The notes under the pieces are model-generated. The model saw nothing but the letters and a program-made list of their open reading frames with translations. It was not told the DNA's origin and did not search any database. From CBDUEV01 sp965366365 (lineage in GTDB: Bacteria; Actinomycetota; Acidimicrobiia; Spongiisociales; JAENVV01), in assembly GCA_965366365.1 (NCBI GenBank), contig CBDUEV010000067.1, positions 1-16,334 of the forward strand: a stretch of DNA of 16,334 bases, given 5' to 3'. The position numbers and the translations under genes were made by a program. Numbering within the stretch: position 1 is the stretch's first letter; the number at the start of each line of letters is the position of its first letter. Positions 12,292 to 16,334 of the stretch are shown in pieces.

Positions 12292-13536
12292 TCACGGGGT
12301 GTGACGGCGGCCGGCTTCCACCCTGGTGACTCGGCGGCGTCTCGTGGCGGCCACCCGCAGGGTGTGTGCGCCGAGTTCGACCTCGTCGCCCACCTGCGGA
12401 ATCCGTCCGAGGAGACGCATGACGAGGCCGCCGACGGTGTTGATCCCGGGAGGAATCGACTCTCCGGTCAGTTCGGCGAGATCCTCCACCGGGAGCCCGG
12501 CGTCGATCGACCACCGTCCCGGCCCTGTCTCGACGATTTCCTCGGTGGTCGACCCCTCCGATATGGTGCCCAAGAGCTCTTCGGCGATGTCCTCGACGGT
12601 GACGATCCCAGCCGTCCCGCCGTACTCGTCCACGATGACCGCCATATGCGTCTGTGACGCCTGCATTTCGGTGAGCAGGGGGAGCAGCCGCTTCGAGGCC
12701 GGGACGACGAGCGGGTCGTCGGCGACTCGACCAACGGCCAGCGAGGCGCGTCGCTGGGCCGGGATCTTCACCAGGTCGCGCAGTCGCACCATTCCGGTGA
12801 TGTTCTCCACGGTGTCGTCGAACACCGGTAACCTGCGGTGGCCGGCCTCGAGCGCCAAGTCGAGCGCAGTGGCAACCGACTCCTCGGCTGAAACGGCCAC
12901 GATCTCCGGGCGAGGAACCATCACGTCGACGGCCCGGCGGTCCCCGAGTCGGAAAGCGCGTTGGATCAGCCCCACATCGTCCTCGGTGATCTCCCCTTCG
13001 TGGGCAGCCCGCGCCGCCAGGTGGCGAAGTTCGTCCTCGGTGACGGTTGGCGACATGGTGATGCCCTTACCCGGCATCTGGAGGTCGGCGAACCACACGA
13101 GGACAACCACAAACGGCCGGAGAATCCACTCCAGCATCTTGAGTGGGCCTGAAAGCGCCAGCCCCACTTGATCGGCGTGCCGAACGGCGAAGGTCTTGGG
13201 TATCGCCTCTGCATAGACGAAGAGCACCACCGTGAGCGCAATCGACGACAGGGTCACCCCCCAGGACCCGAACCACCGCTCAGCCAGGAGGCCGGTCAGT
13301 GTGGCCGCCCCGATCTGGGCCAGGAGAGCCGAGAGGAGCACCGCGTTGAGGACGTTCGGCAGACGATGGACCTGGTCGGCGAGCCGCTTACTGGGTCGCG
13401 TACCCCGGGCCGCCAGCGACATCGCCCTCACGGGGGATATCCGGAGGAGAGCCGCCTCAGCCGCAGCCAGTAGAATGGCGGCGACGAAACAGAACACCAG
13501 GCCTACGATCAGCCCCGCATCTCGCGTGAGATCCAT
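12292..13536 (-). CDS. CNNM/CorC (hemolysin C-like) family transporter with tandem CBS domains
   Basis: A 414-aa membrane protein of the HlyC/CorC (CNNM) family, linked to Mg2+ and Co2+ efflux or homeostasis. The N-terminal CNNM domain has about four membrane segments (starting GLVFCFVAAILLAAAEAALL; then NAVLLSALLAQIGAATL; WGVTLSSIALTVVLFVYAEAIPKTFA; RPFVVVLVWFADL), including the typical AEAIPKT motif. A CBS pair follows (VMVPRPEIVAVSAEESV...GMVRLRDL, and HMAVIVDEYGGTAGIVTVEDIAEELLG), then a C-terminal transporter-associated CorC_HlyC domain (PPGINTVGGLVMRLLGRIPQVGDEV). All parts are present. The ATG at 13536 begins the first helix; the open frame extends to 14049 but that region lies over the divergent lipase gene. 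No clear ribosome site is seen, and a GTG two codons upstream is possible. Confidence 0.9.
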   Translation of the reverse strand: MDLTRDAGLIVGLVFCFVAAILLAAAEAALLRISPVRAMSLAARGTRPSKRLADQVHRLPNVLNAVLLSALLAQIGAATLTGLLAERWFGSWGVTLSSIALTVVLFVYAEAIPKTFAVRHADQVGLALSGPLKMLEWILRPFVVVLVWFADLQMPGKGITMSPTVTEDELRHLAARAAHEGEITEDDVGLIQRAFRLGDRRAVDVMVPRPEIVAVSAEESVATALDLALEAGHRRLPVFDDTVENITGMVRLRDLVKIPAQRRASLAVGRVADDPLVVPASKRLLPLLTEMQASQTHMAVIVDEYGGTAGIVTVEDIAEELLGTISEGSTTEEIVETGPGRWSIDAGLPVEDLAELTGESIPPGINTVGGLVMRLLGRIPQVGDEVELGAHTLRVAATRRRRVTRVEAGRRHTP

Positions 13537-13650
13537 ACGCACAGTCAAACAGAGAGAGCGTGCGCGACGCCACCCATCGGAAGGCCCGTTCCGTCGGCCG
13601 GACGGCACGGCACGGTAAGGTTCTCGAAGATCCCCGCAGATTGAGCCCCT

Positions 13651-14889
13651 ATGAACGACCTCGATGAGAGGCGCCCCCCCAACGAGGTCCGAGCCCTGAG
13701 TGATCTGGTCGACCTGGCCATGGAGCGAATCCTCATTCCGACCGAAGGAACCCACCGCGCCATCGCACGGCGCGTGTTCAGGGTCGTTGGAAAGGCGGGG
13801 GAGGAGCCAGCTCGGATCCATGATGCGATCAGCGACCTTGTCTACGGGTCGATCAGGACCACCACGTCCACGGTCACGTCGATCGTCGGCATCCTCGCAA
13901 CCGTCGCCGGCGTGGGCCGGCCCCTCCGCCCCCTCACGCGCTCCCGTGCCGGTGTGAGAATCGTCTCGGCGATCAACGGCTTCTGGGGGGACGAGCTGGC
14001 GCACCGGGGAAGCGATTTGAGCCTGGAGATGAGTCTCCACGACCGCCACGGCGAACCCCTGGAGCTCGGCTCAGTCGACCAGCGAGGCCACCTTCCTGCC
14101 ATCGAGCCCGTATTCGGCACCGTCACCGGCCGGCTCGTGGTGTCGATTCACGGACTAACCGAAACGGAACGTGGCTGGGGATCCGGCGAATCCATTGGGG
14201 ACCTCCTGGAGACGAACGCGGGGTTCACTTCGCTGCGGCTCCGCTACAACAGCGGCCTGTCCATTCCTGAGAACGGCCGATCGCTGTCGGATCTCCTGGA
14301 GAGACTCACCCAGGCGTGGCCGTGCCACGTCGAAGAAATGGTCTTGATCGGCCACTCGATGGGGGGCCTCGTGGCCCGGAGCGCAGCGCACCTCGGGCAC
14401 GATCAGGGAAGCGAATGGGCGAGAACGCTGACCCACCTCGTCACACTGGGTTCGCCGCATCTGGGAGCACCCCTCGAGAAGGGGGTGGCGCTGCTCGCCA
14501 GAGGCTTGGCATTCTTCCCCGAGAGCCGGTCTTTCAGCACCTTCCTCGACTTCCGGAGTCGCGGAATCAAAGACCTCCGACATGGCACGGTCCTGGCCAC
14601 CCCGGTCATCGAATCGTGGCTCGAGGAGGCCGCCGGCGACCTGTATCTCCCTCCCCACGTCAAGCAGCATTTTGTCGCCGGAGTGTTCACGACCGACCCG
14701 CTTCACCCGATGGGAGTCCTCTTCGGCGATCTGATCGTTCGAGAAGGAAGTGCCACGGGGCGAGGGGCGCGCACCGTGGAAGCCACCAACGTCGAGGTGC
14801 TCGGCGGAACCAGCCACCAGGCGCTACGTCGCGATCCCGACGTGGCACGCCGCGTTGTGAGTTGGATCACCGGCGAGCAGGCCGACTGA
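13651..14889 (+). CDS. PGAP1-like alpha/beta hydrolase (lipase/esterase)
   Basis: A 412-aa protein. The first 150 residues are a non-catalytic region without homologues that I recognise; it has a mildly hydrophobic stretch (STVTSIVGILATVAGVG, about 74-90) that could touch the membrane. The catalytic domain from about 165 shows SIHGLTET, then the nucleophile elbow GHSMGG (S236), HLVTLGSPHLGAPLE, an acid in FGDLIV (D360) and GTSHQAL (H389). The GSPHLGAP and GDLIV-x-x-x-SA signatures resemble PGAP1-like and other lipases acting on lipid esters; the substrate is not known. There is no signal peptide, so it is probably cytoplasmic or membrane-associated. The ATG at 13651 lacks a Shine-Dalgarno; TAAGGT (13616-13621) is a weak -10 candidate. 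Divergent from the CNNM/CorC gene. Confidence 0.82.
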   Translation: MNDLDERRPPNEVRALSDLVDLAMERILIPTEGTHRAIARRVFRVVGKAGEEPARIHDAISDLVYGSIRTTTSTVTSIVGILATVAGVGRPLRPLTRSRAGVRIVSAINGFWGDELAHRGSDLSLEMSLHDRHGEPLELGSVDQRGHLPAIEPVFGTVTGRLVVSIHGLTETERGWGSGESIGDLLETNAGFTSLRLRYNSGLSIPENGRSLSDLLERLTQAWPCHVEEMVLIGHSMGGLVARSAAHLGHDQGSEWARTLTHLVTLGSPHLGAPLEKGVALLARGLAFFPESRSFSTFLDFRSRGIKDLRHGTVLATPVIESWLEEAAGDLYLPPHVKQHFVAGVFTTDPLHPMGVLFGDLIVREGSATGRGARTVEATNVEVLGGTSHQALRRDPDVARRVVSWITGEQAD

Positions 14890-14908
14890 GCGCCTACCGC
14901 ATCTCCAC

Positions 14909-14928
14909 ACCGGCATCGCCATGCCGGT
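14909..14928 (+). terminator. Hairpin downstream of the lipase gene
   Basis: ACCGGCAT (14909-14916), loop CGCC, ATGCCGGT (14921-14928) is a perfect 8-bp stem 20 nt after the lipase stop codon. No T-tract follows, so termination would be inefficient or rho-assisted. Confidence 0.45.
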
Positions 14929-14962
14929 CCCTCCGGACGCCGCGGTAGCGTCGATCCAACCG

Positions 14963-15019
14963 CCCTCTGTGGCCGGCCCCCTCTGTGGCCGGACGGCCGT
15001 GTGGGGGTCGAACGACCCC
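14963..15019. repeat. Direct repeat and palindrome upstream of the second 2TM gene
   Basis: CCCTCTGTGGCCGG occurs twice with 16-nt periodicity (14963-14976 and 14979-14992). It is followed by a near-perfect palindrome GGGGTCG-AA-CGACCCC at 15004-15019. The block lies 59-115 nt before the GTG of the second 2TM gene and could be a regulator site or leader structure. No other gene is seen in the 188-bp gap 14890-15077. Confidence 0.45.
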
Positions 15020-15077
15020 TTCCGACCTGTCGCTCGAGCGCGGACACTGAAGGAGCGTCACCGGAAGGAGCCCATTC

Positions 15078-15380
15078 GTGACCGCAACGCAAACCCCAAC
15101 GCAGGCCCCGGCGCCGGAAACCAGAGCGAGGGAAAGAGCCAGATACCTCACCGGACTGCTCTGGCATGCCGGCGCTTTCGTCATCATCAACGCGTTCCTG
15201 TGGAGCCTCGACCTCTTCCTCGGTCAGAACGGCCTCCAATGGGCGTTCTGGATCACGGCGCCGTGGGGCCTCGCCCTGGCGTTCCACGCCTTGGCGTACT
15301 TCGTGGATGGACGCCAACTCGAAGATCGGAAGGCCAGGGAATACCTGGAGGAGGACCGCAGGCACGCGGCTCGCAGGTAA
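15078..15380 (+). CDS. 2TM-domain membrane protein (paralogue 2)
   Basis: A 100-aa 2TM-domain protein (PF13239) with the same plan as the gene at 11918: an N-terminal polar stretch of about 20 residues, two membrane helices (LLWHAGAFVIINAFLWSLDLF and FWITAPWGLALAFHALAYFV) and a charged tail ending DRKAREYLEEDRRHAARR. Shared landmarks are WH, NAF, GL-x-WA-x-W, PWG and HA. The start codon is GTG, with GGAAGGAG 7 nt upstream. The two paralogues bracket the CNNM/CorC-lipase divergent pair, and both are flanked by palindromic DNA. No function can be assigned. It converges on the symporter gene at 15453. Confidence 0.87.
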   Translation: MTATQTPTQAPAPETRARERARYLTGLLWHAGAFVIINAFLWSLDLFLGQNGLQWAFWITAPWGLALAFHALAYFVDGRQLEDRKAREYLEEDRRHAARR

Positions 15381-15417
15381 CGAGCGCCACTCGCTGACGA
15401 GTCCCGTCCCACCGGGG

Positions 15418-15454
15418 GGCCGTGTCGCCCATGCGGCCGGGGCGTCCGGGTTTT
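15418..15454 (+). terminator. Weak terminator after the second 2TM gene
   Basis: GGCCG (15418-15422) pairs with CGGCC (15434-15438), and a CCGG/CCGG pair follows before TTTT at 15451-15454. Stems are short, so it is only a candidate; it fits the convergent arrangement with the symporter gene. The stop codon of the symporter gene lies within the T-run. Confidence 0.3.
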
Positions 15455-16334
15455 AGGCGATCTTCGTCATGGCCACGGCGAGAAGAGCGGCCGAGACCAA
15501 GGCCAGCAGCGCCAGCATTCCTGTCGTGGCCAGGAGCGACCAGCCGAACAGCGGAAGCGAGACGATGGCGACCCCCGTCAGAATGAACGGGGCGGCGACG
15601 GCGTTCATAGCCCCCAGTTCCACGGCCACCGGGGTCTCGAACCCATGGTCGAGGGTGTTCAACAGGATGAGCCCGGACGCCGCCGTGCCGGTCACCGTTC
15701 CGTAGAGGGCGAGGAGACGTTCGTTTCGGTACTCACGAACGAACCGGAGCGCCCATGTCAGAACCACGGCGGTGACAGCCAGGGCGGCGAGCGTGACGCC
15801 CAGAATCGGAACGATCACCTCCGCGACGCTCTCCCACGCCAGGGATCCGAGGGTGGCCACCGTTAGACCCTCCACGGCCAGGGCGGTGGTCGGGCGCTGG
15901 CCGGGACCGCTGAACCATCCGGCGGGGAACAGCAGGCGGAGTCCCATCCCGATGAGAAGACAAACGAAGAACAGGAATCCGAGGACCGCGGTCTGGACAC
16001 CTGGGCCGATGAGACCGGTCACCCATTGCACGGACACGAAGATGACGCCATAGATCGCCGCGGTCACCAGGGCCCGAGGCGTGCGAAGGGCGATGCCGGG
16101 GAACCAGTCCTTTCCTGCCGGAGCCCGGCCGCCGAGTCGGCGAACCAGCAGCAAACCTGGACCGTAGGCTGCCACGAATCCCAGTGATGCCACGGTCAGG
16201 CCCACCGCCACGGCGTTAGAGAAGCCCTCCGCCTCCCAGATGGTCCCGATCGATAGCGCTTGGCCGGGGCCTTCGTTGAGTCCCAGAGCTGCGAAGAACC
16301 CGAAGGTGTCGAAGAGATCCGAGCCGGTGGCGTT
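15453..16334 (-). CDS. Sodium:glutamate symporter-like permease (partial, 5' end beyond window)
   Basis: The visible C-terminal 293 residues of a multi-pass membrane protein whose frame continues past the right edge. The visible GTG at 16211 is therefore probably internal. It looks like the sodium/glutamate symporter (GltS, ESS) family. The segment EGPGQALSIGTIWEAEGFSNAVAV aligns with the GGHGT re-entrant loop region of GltS followed by GFTNAT, and GTVTGTAASGLILLNTLDH resembles the TGTA-x-x-G-x-x-LL motif of related permeases. About seven further hydrophobic segments follow, ending MTKIA. The GGHGT glycine-rich loop is altered to GPGQA, so the transported solute may differ. The frame is uninterrupted from the right edge to the stop at 15453-15455. 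The family is moderately certain; the substrate is inferred. Confidence 0.62.
   Translation of the reverse strand, partial: NATGSDLFDTFGFFAALGLNEGPGQALSIGTIWEAEGFSNAVAVGLTVASLGFVAAYGPGLLLVRRLGGRAPAGKDWFPGIALRTPRALVTAAIYGVIFVSVQWVTGLIGPGVQTAVLGFLFFVCLLIGMGLRLLFPAGWFSGPGQRPTTALAVEGLTVATLGSLAWESVAEVIVPILGVTLAALAVTAVVLTWALRFVREYRNERLLALYGTVTGTAASGLILLNTLDHGFETPVAVELGAMNAVAAPFILTGVAIVSLPLFGWSLLATTGMLALLALVSAALLAVAMTKIA

Noticed and set aside
13591..13605. CCGTC-GGCCG-GACGG small palindrome in the CNNM/CorC-lipase spacer
   Set aside because: Only a 5-bp stem; too short to call an operator in GC-rich DNA without conservation data.
13537..14049. N-terminal extension of the CNNM/CorC frame
   Set aside because: The extension overlaps the divergent lipase-like gene, is not membrane-like and is absent from the family; the first helix begins right after the ATG at 13536.

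Overview
The window is a dense, GC-rich (roughly 62-66 % by eye) stretch of ordinary bacterial chromosome. Intergenic gaps are short, GTG starts are used alongside ATG, and several genes have a TANNNT -10 box only 6-8 nt before the start codon with no Shine-Dalgarno sequence. That leaderless style, the protein families present (DUF6629, Septum_form-type lipoprotein, RdmC-like hydrolase, 2TM proteins) and the codon use point to an actinobacterium, perhaps of the Acidimicrobiia type. The lineage is inferred, not shown. I see no tRNA, rRNA, CRISPR array, transposase or phage gene.

Layout. 87-2009 (minus): pseudouridine-5'-phosphate glycosidase (psuG), then a class-I-like polyphosphate kinase 2. 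2084-3413 (plus): an RdmC-like alpha/beta hydrolase and, 4 nt later, a GNAT acetyltransferase. 3498-5839 (plus): a two-gene operon with an ATGA overlap, encoding both subunits of an NfnAB-type (NADH-dependent reduced ferredoxin:NADP+) oxidoreductase with all expected iron-sulfur ligands. 5848-6552 (minus): an unrecognised protein, divergent from a small secreted lipoprotein at 6637-7053. 7065-8377 (minus): SRPBCC protein, small membrane protein and GyrI-like effector-binding protein. 8486-9439 (plus): a beta-hydroxyacid dehydrogenase of the 3-hydroxyisobutyrate family, overlapping tail-to-tail with a MOSC protein. 9426-11780 (minus): MOSC, a helical unknown, a tautomerase-like protein and a DUF6629 membrane protein. 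11918-15380: two 2TM-domain paralogues (plus) flank a divergent pair, a CNNM/CorC transporter (minus) and a PGAP1-like lipase/esterase (plus). From 15453 to the right edge (minus): the 3' part of a sodium:glutamate-symporter-like permease.

Most genes look like independent metabolic or housekeeping functions rather than one system. The clear functional unit is nfnAB, which would exchange electrons between NADH, ferredoxin and NADPH. The likely co-transcribed pairs are hydrolase-GNAT and the small membrane protein with SRPBCC.

No convincing new multi-gene system was found. The most informative non-coding signals are: (a) repeated leaderless promoters, one of which fixes the start of the tautomerase so that proline becomes residue 1; (b) a 51-nt double-palindrome hairpin at 12231-12281; (c) structured divergent or intergenic regions at 11811-11865 and 14909-15019; and (d) a direct repeat just upstream of the nfnA promoter.
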